A stretch of 64,000 nt of DNA from Acidulodesulfobacterium sp021802425 (lineage in GTDB: Bacteria > SZUA-79 > Acidulodesulfobacterales > Acidulodesulfobacteraceae): the NCBI GenBank assembly GCA_021802425.1, contig JAJZXJ010000001.1, positions 124,001 to 188,000 of the forward strand, read 5' to 3'. The notes below the pieces were generated by a model. It was not told the origin of the DNA. It worked only from the letters and a program-made list of their open reading frames with translations, and made no database searches. Both the position numbers and the translations under genes were made by a program. Below are positions 1 to 7,905 of the stretch, piece after piece. How positions within the stretch are numbered: the first letter of the stretch is position 1; the number at the start of each line of letters is the position of its first letter.

Positions 1-1365
1 GAGAAAGAGAAAGAAATAAAGCAACCCGAAACCGAAACCTTCGAGCAAAAACAGGAGCGGAACAGACAGGCTGTGCCGATACAGGAAGTCCCTAAACCTC
101 CGCAGACGGAGGCGGCATTACCCGGTCCAAAACCATCGCCCGCCCGGACACCCGAGATCAAAGAGACTACAATAAGGGTTGATATCGACAGGCTTGATAA
201 TGTTATGAATCTCGTAGGCGAACTTGTTCTTGCAAGAAACAGGTTATTTAATATCTCCTCTAAATTAGAGATGAAATATGCGGGCGACGATCTTTCTTCC
301 GCGCTGGCGCAGGTTGTATCCAATTTAAATCTTGTTACTACCGACCTTCAGCTGGCGGTAATGAAGACAAGGATGCAGCCGGTTAAAAAGGTGTTTAGCA
401 AATTCCCCCGAATGGTAAGAGACCTTTCAAGAGAACTCGGCAAAGAGATTGAACTTCAAATATTGGGTGAAGAAACGGAGTTAGATAAATCGGTTATCGA
501 AGAGATAGGAGATCCCCTTGTCCATTTAATAAGAAACAGCGTTGACCATGGGGTAGAAACAAAAGAGATGAGAAAACGGCTGGGGAAACCTGAAACCGGA
601 ACTATTAAATTAAGCGCCGAACACGAGGGAAATTACATCGTTATAAGCGTTTCGGACGATGGAAAGGGAATGGACCCCGACATCTTAAAAAAGAAGGCCG
701 TGGAAAAAGGGGTGATAGATGAGAAAACGGCTTTTGGTCTTTCCGATAAGGATGCTTTAAGTTTGATTTTTACGCCGGGATTTAGCACCAAAGAGAAAGC
801 GACCGAAATTTCGGGGAGAGGGGTCGGAATGGATGTCGTTAAAACAAATATACAGAAAATAAACGGCATTATAGATATAGAATCCCAAATCGGGCATGGT
901 TCGAAGATAGTATTAAAACTTCCGCTGACCGTTGCCATAATTCAAACCCTTATTGTCGGGGCGGGAGAAGATATTTTTGCCATTCCTCTTAATTCTGTCG
1001 TCGAAACCTTAAGAATATCGGAGTCGTCTATTCAAACAATCGATAAACATGAGGTTATAAATTTAAGAAAATCGGTTTTATCTCTGCTAAGATTAGGAGA
1101 AGAATTTGGTATAAAAGAATCAAACATCGTTGACCTTAATACCTCTTTAAAAAAAGAGATTTATGTAGTCGTCGTTGCGCTGGCCGAAAAAAAGATTGGT
1201 ATAGTGGTTGATAATCTATACGGACAGGAAGAGGTTGTGATTAAGTCTTTGGGAGATTATCAATTAGGATATAAAGGCATATCAGGCGCAACAATCACCG
1301 GCGACGGAAAGGTTGTCCTCATCATAGATATAGCCTCTATGATAGAATCTGCCGCAATAAGATAA
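1..1365 (+). CDS. cheA: Chemotaxis histidine kinase CheA, 3' part (5' end outside window)
   Basis: The frame is open from base 1, so this is the C-terminal 454 residues of a longer CheA. The first ~55 visible residues are a charged, proline-rich linker. The dimerisation domain (P3, starting near TTIRVDIDRLDNVMNLVGE) follows, then the GHKL ATPase (P4): N-box HLIRNSVDHGVE at about residue 175, G1 DDGKGMD at about 219 and G2 GRGVGMDVV at about 274. A CheW-like regulatory domain (P5) ends the protein. CheA phosphorylates CheY and CheB in chemoreceptor arrays. The phosphotransfer (Hpt) domain lies outside the window and cannot be checked. It heads a chemosensory operon with cheB and cheW downstream. 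Confidence 0.97.
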   Translation, partial: EKEKEIKQPETETFEQKQERNRQAVPIQEVPKPPQTEAALPGPKPSPARTPEIKETTIRVDIDRLDNVMNLVGELVLARNRLFNISSKLEMKYAGDDLSSALAQVVSNLNLVTTDLQLAVMKTRMQPVKKVFSKFPRMVRDLSRELGKEIELQILGEETELDKSVIEEIGDPLVHLIRNSVDHGVETKEMRKRLGKPETGTIKLSAEHEGNYIVISVSDDGKGMDPDILKKKAVEKGVIDEKTAFGLSDKDALSLIFTPGFSTKEKATEISGRGVGMDVVKTNIQKINGIIDIESQIGHGSKIVLKLPLTVAIIQTLIVGAGEDIFAIPLNSVVETLRISESSIQTIDKHEVINLRKSVLSLLRLGEEFGIKESNIVDLNTSLKKEIYVVVVALAEKKIGIVVDNLYGQEEVVIKSLGDYQLGYKGISGATITGDGKVVLIIDIASMIESAAIR

Positions 1366-1388
1366 ATTTTAAAAGGAGTATTTGATTT

Positions 1389-2444
1389 ATGGGGGAGCCG
1401 GTGAGGGTTTTAATTGTCGATGATTCCGCCTTTATGAGGAGGGCGATAGGTTCCCTTTTAGAAGGAGAAAACGATATCAAAGTTGCGGGATTTGCAAAGG
1501 ATGGAGAGGATGCTATCAGGCAGATTCAAGATTTCAAACCCGATATTGTAACGATGGACATAGAAATGCCTAAGATGGATGGGCTGACGGCGCTTAAAAT
1601 TATTATGGAAAAATTTCCGCTGCCCGTAATAATGGTTAGTTCGCTCACGGAGGAAGGGGCAAAGGCTACTTTAGATGCCCTTGATTTAGGGGCGGTCGAT
1701 TATATTCCCAAAAATCTTTCGAATGTATCATTGAATATATTAAAAATAAAAGACGACCTGCTTTCTAAAATAAGGGCTGTTACGGCAAAAAGATATGTTT
1801 TTCACCCCCCCTCCGAAGATATTGCAATTTCTTCAATAAAATTACTTACAGATGGTTCATGGAATAAAAGAATTAATATTGTCGCAATAGGTTCGTCAAC
1901 AGGCGGTCCAAAAGCGCTTCAAGATGTTATACCTAAAATTCCGGGTAATTTTCCGGTTCCTATAATTTTAGTTCAACATATGCCTAAAGCTTTTACGGGA
2001 CCTTTTGCCGAAAGATTGTCGCAGATATCTCATATCAAGGTTATAGAGGCTTCCGGAAGCGAGATTATTAAGCCGGGAACGGCTTATTTGTCACCCGGCG
2101 ATAAACATCTTACCGTTAAAAAAACAGGAGGGGGCGGAACAAAAATATCTCTTTCAAACGAACCGGCCGATTTGATAAATAAACCATCGGTCAGCGTTAT
2201 GATGGAATCGGTGGCGAATGAGTATCCGGGAAGCGCATTGGGCGTCATATTGACGGGCATGGGTTCGGACGGGCTGTCGGGTATGAAAAGTATTAAGAAG
2301 TCAGGCGGAAAAACTATCGCTCAGGATGAAGCTACCTGCGTCGTATATGGTATGCCAAAAGCCGTTGTTGACGCGGGACTCGCCGATGTCGTTCTTCCTA
2401 TATACAAGATAGGCGATGAAATTATCAGGGAAACTTTATATTGA
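1389..2444 (+). CDS. cheB: Chemotaxis response regulator, protein-glutamate methylesterase CheB
   Basis: A 351-residue protein with the usual two-domain order. The receiver domain (about 1-125) has the acidic pair DD near residue 11 and the phospho-acceptor Asp57 in TMDIEMP. The methylesterase domain (about 160-350) shows the nucleophile in GSSTGG (Ser169/170), a His at 197 in QHMPK and an Asp at 294 in GMGSDG, which together match the Ser-His-Asp triad. It demethylates or deamidates chemoreceptors after CheA phosphorylation. A good ribosome site (AAAGGAGT) sits ten bases before the ATG. No cheR is in the window, so the partner methyltransferase must lie elsewhere. Confidence 0.97.
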   Translation: MGEPVRVLIVDDSAFMRRAIGSLLEGENDIKVAGFAKDGEDAIRQIQDFKPDIVTMDIEMPKMDGLTALKIIMEKFPLPVIMVSSLTEEGAKATLDALDLGAVDYIPKNLSNVSLNILKIKDDLLSKIRAVTAKRYVFHPPSEDIAISSIKLLTDGSWNKRINIVAIGSSTGGPKALQDVIPKIPGNFPVPIILVQHMPKAFTGPFAERLSQISHIKVIEASGSEIIKPGTAYLSPGDKHLTVKKTGGGGTKISLSNEPADLINKPSVSVMMESVANEYPGSALGVILTGMGSDGLSGMKSIKKSGGKTIAQDEATCVVYGMPKAVVDAGLADVVLPIYKIGDEIIRETLY

Positions 2445-2483
2445 TATTAATCAAATTTAATTTTCATGTTTGGAGGAAAATTT

Positions 2484-3008
2484 ATGGAAGCCGTTAAGGA
2501 AGCAAATAATCAAATTAATAGAACAGGTAAAGCGGAAAGCGATCCGGGGTTAGAGGAAATAGTTCAACTCGTTACATTTCGTCTCGGGAATGAAGAGTTT
2601 GCTCTCGATATTTTAAAGGTTCAGGAGATAAATAGAATTGTCGAAATAACCAAGGTTCCAAAGGCCCCTGATTTTGTCGAAGGCGTTATTAATTTGCGGG
2701 GCAGGGTTATTCCGATAGTCGATATAAGGAAAAAATTTCATTTGAAGACAAAAGAAGTTACAAAAGAGACAAGAATTATTGTGGTAAATATAATGAATAA
2801 AACCATAGGCCTTATTGTCGATTCCGTTTCAGAAGTTTTAAGGATCGATTCAAGCACTATTCAGCCCCCGCCGCCATTAATTGCAGGTCTCGATTCCGAT
2901 TACATCGAAGGGGTGGGCAAATTAGACGACAGGCTTATAATATTGTTAGATATCGATAAGATATTTACAACCGGAGAGCACAGGCTTATCGACGGCATGA
3001 CGAGATAA
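2484..3008 (+). CDS. cheW: Chemotaxis coupling protein CheW
   Basis: A single CheW domain of about 140 residues (from QLVTFRLGNEEFALDI) behind a ~30-residue acidic N-terminus. It links receptors to CheA; the motifs GVINLRGRVIPIVDIR and DRLIILLDIDK are typical. An in-frame ATG lies 18 bases upstream at 2466, but the strong ribosome site TGGAGGAAA (2471-2479) lies between the two, so the ATG at 2484 is the likely start, giving 174 residues. The gene ends 3 bases before the next one, consistent with one transcript with cheA and cheB. Confidence 0.95.
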   Translation: MEAVKEANNQINRTGKAESDPGLEEIVQLVTFRLGNEEFALDILKVQEINRIVEITKVPKAPDFVEGVINLRGRVIPIVDIRKKFHLKTKEVTKETRIIVVNIMNKTIGLIVDSVSEVLRIDSSTIQPPPPLIAGLDSDYIEGVGKLDDRLIILLDIDKIFTTGEHRLIDGMTR

Positions 3009-3011
3009 TTT

Positions 3012-3821
3012 ATGAAGACCCCGTATATTTTTGCAACCGCAAATCAAAAAGGGGGCGTAGGAAAAACAACAACGGCGATTACGCTGGGGAGTTCCTTATC
3101 GCTTTTCGGACACAGGGTGCTTTTGATAGACCTTGACCCTCAGGCAAGCCTTACCAATCATTTAGCGGTTGAGCCGGAGAAACTTGAATATTCCGTCAGC
3201 AATGTTATAGTCTCCGAATCTTTTCATCCTGACGAGGTGATTATAAACAAATACAGATTAAAAACAGGCGGATGCATCGATCTGATACCGTCAAATATAA
3301 ACCTTGCAAGGATTGAAGCGGAGCTTTCGGTTTCAAAGGGCGGGGGGTTAAGACTTAAGGAAAGATTAAAGTTTTTACCGAATAATTACGATTACATAAT
3401 AATAGATTCATCGCCTGCGTTAAGCGTTCTTCTTATTAGCGCTATCGCGGCAAGCGATGAGGTTATTATTCCCGTTATGTCCGATTTTTTATCGGCAAGG
3501 GGCGTTGAATTATTACTCTCAACCATCGGCAAGATCGAAACGGCGATAAATATTAAATGTAATTATAAGCTTTTAATCACCATGTTTGATAGAAGGACAA
3601 ATTCGTCATGGAAATCTTTGGACTATTTTAAAAATAAGTATCAAAGCTGCCATTTTAATAGTATAATAAATATAGATACAAGATTCAGGGATGCAAGCTT
3701 AATAAGAAAGCCTTTAACATATCTCGATATTAATGCGAGGGGAACCTTAGATTATATTAATGTTGCGAAAGAGATAATAAACCGCCTTCATAACGAGATT
3801 AAGGGGGTAAACGATGAATGA
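3012..3821 (+). CDS. ParA/MinD-family ATPase in chemotaxis operon
   Basis: A 269-residue ParA-like ATPase with a deviant Walker A motif KGGVGKTT at residues 13-20, the switch segment DLDPQAS at about 41, and a Walker B-like IIIDSSPAL at about 127. The length fits chromosomal Soj/ParA and the chemotaxis-linked ParC type. No ParB gene or centromere-like repeat is next to it. It sits between two CheW-domain genes and overlaps the next gene by 8 bases. From that context it probably positions or segregates chemosensory arrays, as ParC does in Vibrio; this is inference. General chromosome partitioning is less likely because parB is absent here. Confidence 0.85.
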   Translation: MKTPYIFATANQKGGVGKTTTAITLGSSLSLFGHRVLLIDLDPQASLTNHLAVEPEKLEYSVSNVIVSESFHPDEVIINKYRLKTGGCIDLIPSNINLARIEAELSVSKGGGLRLKERLKFLPNNYDYIIIDSSPALSVLLISAIAASDEVIIPVMSDFLSARGVELLLSTIGKIETAINIKCNYKLLITMFDRRTNSSWKSLDYFKNKYQSCHFNSIINIDTRFRDASLIRKPLTYLDINARGTLDYINVAKEIINRLHNEIKGVNDE

Positions 3822-4524
3822 GAGCGCAGAGTTATATGATATGAATGGTTTTAAATTCAAAGATTCGGACCTGGTGTCTTCATGGATAGGCAGTCTTTTA
3901 GATGAAGTTGAAAATCGGCAAAGCTCAAAAAATTCGGACTATCTAAAGGAACCCGCCCGGGTTATTGCTTATCCGGTTGAAAGAATATTAACCCCTCGAA
4001 ACGAAGCGGCAGTTGTTTCAAATTCAGGAGATTTTTATTTAGAAGAGGTCAAAAAGCCGGAAATTTCTCCAAGCGTAAAAATAAATCCAGAAAAAGAGAT
4101 GCCTTATTTTACCTTTACTTCGGGCAATTCTCTTTACGGCATACCCGCCTTTCATATAAACGAAATAATCAAATACAAAGAACCCGTAAATATCCCTTCA
4201 AAAAAGATTGGACTGCTGGGACTGATTCCTTACAGGGCAAAGATAATACCCGTTTATAATTTTTCTTCATTAGTCCTACCTTCGGCGGATGTGAAAACTA
4301 TTTGCAAATATATCGTCATTTGCGTCTATGAAGGCAAATTATTCGGCCTATGCATAGAAGATATTAAGAATATAATTAAGGTTAAAAATAAAAATCTTAT
4401 TTCATCCGCCACATTTAGGTTTTGGGGTTCCAATAAAATATGTTCCGATGTTTTTGAAGGTGAAAGCGGAAAATTTTATTCGTCGGTTGACATAAAAAGC
4501 ATTTATAATTATTTAAAATCATGA
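3814..4524 (+). CDS. CheW-domain protein with variable N-terminal region
   Basis: A 236-residue protein. The first ~90 residues are low in recognisable motifs, with a charged and probably flexible stretch. The last ~145 residues resemble a CheW domain: FTFTSGNSLYGIPAFHINEI, then LLGLIPYRAKIIPVYNFSSL, a weaker match than the canonical cheW two genes upstream. ParA-adjacent CheW-like proteins with an N-terminal extension are known in some chemosensory operons (ParP-like), which fits this pairing; ParP identity is inference. It overlaps the ParA gene by 8 bases and the next gene by 4 (ATGA), so translation is probably coupled. Confidence 0.75.
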   Translation: MNESAELYDMNGFKFKDSDLVSSWIGSLLDEVENRQSSKNSDYLKEPARVIAYPVERILTPRNEAAVVSNSGDFYLEEVKKPEISPSVKINPEKEMPYFTFTSGNSLYGIPAFHINEIIKYKEPVNIPSKKIGLLGLIPYRAKIIPVYNFSSLVLPSADVKTICKYIVICVYEGKLFGLCIEDIKNIIKVKNKNLISSATFRFWGSNKICSDVFEGESGKFYSSVDIKSIYNYLKS

Positions 4525-4811
4525 TAGATTTAGTCGAAATTCAACAGATTATTTCAAACATGCCTTCGGTTGAAAAAATTACCTCCACGCCTCAGGTTCT
4601 GGCGGTTAATTCAAGCAACATTATCCAAAAAGAGATGGAAAATGTGGATATGGAAAAACTGAGCACGGTTGTTGAATTAAGCGAGGTTCTGGAACCGGTT
4701 AACGATAAAAATAAAAATTCGAAAGGGGAAAAGAAGTTTTCATCAGAGCCTGAGGAAGAAGAAAAAGAAACAGGCAAAAAGAATACGCCCCATATTAACA
4801 TAATTGCATGA
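4521..4811 (+). CDS. Small acidic protein of unknown function in flagellar/chemotaxis operon
   Basis: A 96-residue protein with no recognised domain. The N-terminal half could form a short helix (MIDLVEIQQIISNMPSVEKI) and the C-terminal third is dominated by Lys and Glu, likely disordered. The reality of the gene rests on position: its start overlaps the previous stop by ATGA and its end overlaps the next start by 8 bases, so it is embedded in a tightly packed operon. Small variable proteins of this kind are often found next to FliK-like genes. No function is assigned. Confidence 0.6.
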   Translation: MIDLVEIQQIISNMPSVEKITSTPQVLAVNSSNIIQKEMENVDMEKLSTVVELSEVLEPVNDKNKNSKGEKKFSSEPEEEEKETGKKNTPHINIIA

Positions 4812-5703
4812 GTATGCAATGATTGATAATCCCGCAATTTTTTTTAACGATATTCAATTTACGGCGCAATTTCAAGCGTTAGAGGGTAAGATAACATCTC
4901 TCGATAAAAATTTAGCTTCATTTCTGGAACTTGTCGGTTCCGGAAAAATTTTAGATGTAAAATTAATAGACGCCCTTGATAATTTAACAGGCATATTCAG
5001 TTTTAACGGCAAACTATTTAATGCCCAAATTCCGGAAGATTTATATAATGAGTTTGCCTTAAGTTCGCCTGCCGGCGCTAATGTCGGCATGAAGGTAAAA
5101 TTACAGCTAAGCAAGATTGATAATAACGAGGTAACTTTTCGGATTGTTAACGATTTAAACAAAGGAAATATTCAAAAAGCTGTAGAATTATACGGCAAGG
5201 TATATTCCAATGATATTGCGGGTAATTTTAAAACCGTCTTAAACGAAGAGTTAAACCTTAATACTGGAAATATCGGCGTCTCGGTTAAAGGTAATTTTTT
5301 ATTTATTCACTTCAATTTTAATTCAGGGTTGGGAAGCGGTACCGTTATCCTGACAACTAATCAGGTTGAAGGTAAAGAGCTTAACGATAAAAAGGACGGC
5401 AAAAAAAAATTAAACAAAATGCCTGCCGGGTATTCGTTTATGCTGGAAATAAACCTTGAGCCCCTTAGATACATTAAGGTATTTTCCTATTATTTTAACA
5501 GGACATTAACCGTTAATTTTAAAGATTATTCTGAAATTGCGCATAACGCCATAACTAAGAACATGAAAGTATTTAAAGATATGCTGTCATTAGAGGGAAT
5601 TGCGCTAAAAGAAGTCTCGTTTTATAATAAGAATAACAATAAAAATACCGGCATGCCGAATGATGTTTTATTGAATCATAATATTATAAATGAAAGAATA
5701 TAA
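4804..5703 (+). CDS. FliK-like protein, putative flagellar hook-length control
   Basis: A 299-residue protein. No single motif is decisive, but the C-terminal ~100 residues (MLEINLEPLRYIKVFSYYF onward) fit the globular end of FliK-type proteins, and the middle part (GMKVKLQLSKID) resembles the YlqG/FliK-related group. The following gene encodes a stand-alone FlhB C-terminal-domain homologue, and the YlqG-YlqH pair of Bacillus has the same order. FliK senses hook length and switches export specificity through FlhB. The start could also be the ATG at 4819; neither has a good ribosome site. It overlaps the next gene by 14 bases. Confidence 0.5.
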   Translation: MHEYAMIDNPAIFFNDIQFTAQFQALEGKITSLDKNLASFLELVGSGKILDVKLIDALDNLTGIFSFNGKLFNAQIPEDLYNEFALSSPAGANVGMKVKLQLSKIDNNEVTFRIVNDLNKGNIQKAVELYGKVYSNDIAGNFKTVLNEELNLNTGNIGVSVKGNFLFIHFNFNSGLGSGTVILTTNQVEGKELNDKKDGKKKLNKMPAGYSFMLEINLEPLRYIKVFSYYFNRTLTVNFKDYSEIAHNAITKNMKVFKDMLSLEGIALKEVSFYNKNNNKNTGMPNDVLLNHNIINERI

Positions 5704-5995
5704 AAATTATAATAATATTAAGGCTTCGGCTTTAAGGTACGATAAAGAAAAGGAAAACGCCCCAATTTTGGTTGCTAAGGGTAAGGGTAAAGTCGCCGAA
5801 AAAATAATAGAAATTGCAAATAAAGAAAATATCCCTGTGATAGAAAATAAAGCGCTTGCCGATATTCTGGACAAGCTTGACATATATGACGAGATTCCGC
5901 CCGAACTTTATAGGGTCGTTGCGCAGCTATTTGCGTTTATTTATAAATTAAACGAAAAAGCCTCTGATGATTTAAAATTTAAATCCCTTTCATAG
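5690..5995 (+). CDS. Stand-alone FlhB C-terminal-domain homologue (YlqH-type)
   Basis: A 101-residue protein matching the cytoplasmic C-terminal domain of FlhB/YscU: ASALRYDKEKENAPILVAKGKG near the start, then IIEIANKENIPVIENKALADIL and IPPELYRVVAQLFAFIYKLN. The transmembrane part of FlhB is absent, as is normal for the YlqH group. The cleavage motif NPTH of full FlhB is not present. It probably affects export-substrate switching; this is known only for some homologues. Its last 17 bases overlap the 3' end of the PilZ gene on the other strand. Confidence 0.85.
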   Translation: MKEYKNYNNIKASALRYDKEKENAPILVAKGKGKVAEKIIEIANKENIPVIENKALADILDKLDIYDEIPPELYRVVAQLFAFIYKLNEKASDDLKFKSLS

Positions 5996-6737
5996 CCGCC
6001 ACAATCTCCCTTTGTCTTTTAAATATGTATTTAAACATTATATCCTGTTCTTTCGGTCCCAGGTTTATCAGTTGCGCGCCGGTTTTATATTTAAGATTGT
6101 CAAGCCTTGTTGCCGCTCTTATTTCCATTCTAACGGTTATTGCCCGAATATTTCCCGGGAATTCTATTTTTACTCCCTCCAATACCGTATGCTTTTCTAT
6201 AGGAAAATCTAATAAGAACGAAATCCCTTCTCCTCCAATGTCGTAAATGTTTGCGTTAAAATACTTATTATTCAGGAAAAAACTTAATCCCACAGGCTCC
6301 TTCAAAGACGGTTCTATTCTGAAATATTTTCTTTTTTCTAAAGACAGTATTTCTAGAGGTTTGTAAATATTAAATGTAAAATAATCATTATTTTTCCTGA
6401 AGTCGTAAAGCTTCGATACAAAAAAGTGTTCGTTATTTTTAAATTTAAAATTAAGCTTAAGATATGATGACTCCAAAAGACTTAAGTTGCCGTTTTGCGG
6501 CATGAGGGAGTCTATGGTAATGTAATCCTCGGCTATTTTTATTATGCTGCTCGAATATGAGGTTTGCCCCGCCATGCCTGCCGCCCTGCCGAACTTCGTT
6601 TCGTTATTAAACGGAACAGGGGTAACTATAAGGCTTTTTTTTAAGTTGAGAAACCCTTTTAAAATACTGTCTATTTCCGGCCTTCTGGAATAAATATTTA
6701 CATTAGGATCTTCTTTTAATTTTTTAATATCGAACAT
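5979..6737 (-). CDS. PilZ-domain protein (YcgR-like architecture), c-di-GMP effector candidate
   Basis: About 252 residues. The N-terminal half resembles the YcgR-N-type beta domain and the C-terminal half is a PilZ domain, with RKYFRIEP as the arginine-bearing entry strand and DIGGEGISF as the second motif. The canonical second motif is (D/N)xSxxG; here Ser is Gly, and the first motif has only one of its two arginines, so c-di-GMP binding may be weaker. Such proteins act as flagellar brakes or polysaccharide regulators. An ATG 60 bases upstream is in frame, but a good promoter overlaps that segment (see 6768-6797), which favours the ATG at 6737. It is divergent from flgF. Confidence 0.8.
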   Translation of the reverse strand: MFDIKKLKEDPNVNIYSRRPEIDSILKGFLNLKKSLIVTPVPFNNETKFGRAAGMAGQTSYSSSIIKIAEDYITIDSLMPQNGNLSLLESSYLKLNFKFKNNEHFFVSKLYDFRKNNDYFTFNIYKPLEILSLEKRKYFRIEPSLKEPVGLSFFLNNKYFNANIYDIGGEGISFLLDFPIEKHTVLEGVKIEFPGNIRAITVRMEIRAATRLDNLKYKTGAQLINLGPKEQDIMFKYIFKRQREIVAAMKGI

Positions 6738-6767
6738 AATAGGCGTATTATATTTTAAATATTCTAT

Positions 6768-6797
6768 AGTATAAATCAAGTTTTTAAATAATATCAA
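6768..6797 (-). promoter_or_regulatory. Sigma-70-type promoter candidate for the PilZ gene
   Basis: On the minus strand, TTGATA and TATACT are separated by 18 bases, each one mismatch from consensus. The inferred transcript would begin near 6761, downstream of the most upstream in-frame ATG (6797). That supports the start at 6737. Confidence 0.5.
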
Positions 6798-6940
6798 TAT
6801 TTTTTATTTTTTTATTTTTGCGGTATATTTTTCCTTTGTTTTAAAAAAGAGGGAAATTTTTTCCTAAAAACTTTATCGTCCTTTTTAAGAAGCGATAATG
6901 AAAGGGCAGTTAATCTTTTGTTTTTAATTTCTCTTCATTT

Positions 6941-6957
6941 TTGGCATATTTTTTGCA
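6941..6957 (+). promoter_or_regulatory. Sigma-54 (RpoN) promoter of the flgF operon
   Basis: TTGGCATATTTTTTGCA matches the -24/-12 consensus (TGGCAC-N5-TTGCA), with exactly 10 bases between the GG and GC dinucleotides. It lies 50 bases before the flgF ATG and after a stretch without other strong promoter elements. Class-II flagellar genes are often RpoN-dependent in Gram-negative bacteria. No other intergenic match of this quality was noticed in the window. Confidence 0.85.
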
Positions 6958-7007
6958 GACTATTTATTAAATTTTAAAATGTTAATAAAATCTAAGAGGT
7001 CGTTATT

Positions 7008-7784
7008 ATGAACGGCGGTTCGTATGTTGCCTTAAGCGGAATAATTGCCGAGGGGCAAAAGCTTAATATGATTACGAATAATCTGGCTAATGCAAATACC
7101 GTCGGATACAAAAGCAGCGGTTCTCTTTTCGGTGAATTTTTATCGCGTAAAGCTATTCAGACTTTAGATTCCGGGAACAATAAGCCTTTTGTTGATAAGA
7201 CTTATCCGATAATGCTTAACAGTTATATAAATGATTCTCAGGGACCCCTTAAAAAAACAGGCAACAGGCTTGACCTTGCAATAAACGGGGATGGGTTTTT
7301 TGTTTTACAAACGCCGGGCGGAATTAAATTTACAAGAAACGGGGTGTTTTCTCTAAACAGCGCGGGAGAGCTTGTAAATCAGAATGGTTTTCCTGTCCTA
7401 AACATTCGCAAAAGACCTATTTTTTTAAATGAAAGGGGTTCAAATATTACTATTACAAAGAACGGCATAATAAATCTAACAGACCCCCTGACAAACAATG
7501 AAATGTATTACGGACAAATTCTTACGGTAAATTTTAACAATCCGAAATATTTGTCTAAATACGGCGACACCATGTTTTCGGCAAACAAAAATTCCGGAGC
7601 GCCGGCCTTAAATAAAAACCCTGATATCTTGCAGGGTTATGTCGAGGAATCCAATGTAAACGAAATTAGGGACATGGCGGAAATGATAAATGTTTCCCAG
7701 GTTCACAACAATATGGTAGAAGTGTTAAAGTCATATTCAAATGTAAATAATACTACCATTAATACTATCGGCGCAGCGGTTTAA
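7008..7784 (+). CDS. flgF: Flagellar basal-body rod protein FlgF
   Basis: A 258-residue rod/hook-family protein. The N-terminal flg_bb_rod motif ITNNLANANTVGYK (about residues 23-36), the central LDLAINGDGFFVLQTP and the C-terminal VEESNVNEIRDMAEMINVSQVHNNM segment all match FlgF/FlgG. The shorter length and divergent N-terminus compared with the following FlgG favour FlgF. It forms part of the proximal/distal rod crossing the periplasm and is exported by the flagellar secretion system. It is the first gene after the sigma-54 promoter. Confidence 0.92.
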   Translation: MNGGSYVALSGIIAEGQKLNMITNNLANANTVGYKSSGSLFGEFLSRKAIQTLDSGNNKPFVDKTYPIMLNSYINDSQGPLKKTGNRLDLAINGDGFFVLQTPGGIKFTRNGVFSLNSAGELVNQNGFPVLNIRKRPIFLNERGSNITITKNGIINLTDPLTNNEMYYGQILTVNFNNPKYLSKYGDTMFSANKNSGAPALNKNPDILQGYVEESNVNEIRDMAEMINVSQVHNNMVEVLKSYSNVNNTTINTIGAAV

Positions 7785-7823
7785 CATGCTTAAATACTCT
7801 GCCGATCTTTTTATGGATTAACG

Positions 7824-7860
7824 GGAAAATGGGACAGATTTTAAATCTGTCCCATTTTCC
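7824..7860. repeat. Perfect 18-base inverted repeat between flgF and flgG
   Basis: Arms GGAAAATGGGACAGATTT (7824-7841) and its exact complement (7843-7860) flank a single base. No T-run follows on either strand, so it is not a simple intrinsic terminator. The motif (T)GGGACAGATTT resembles REP-type palindromes that I associate with REP-linked tyrosine transposases; that link is from memory. It may also stabilise or process the flgF-flgG transcript. Confidence 0.75.
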
Positions 7861-7905
7861 GGAAGCATAAGTTTAAATTTTGAATTGTAAAGAGGGGGAT
7901 TTTAA

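Noticed and set aside
3012..3821. Chromosome partition gene soj with an origin nearby
   Set aside because: No parB, dnaA, gidA/gidB or DnaA-box cluster is present; the surrounding genes are all chemotaxis or flagellar.
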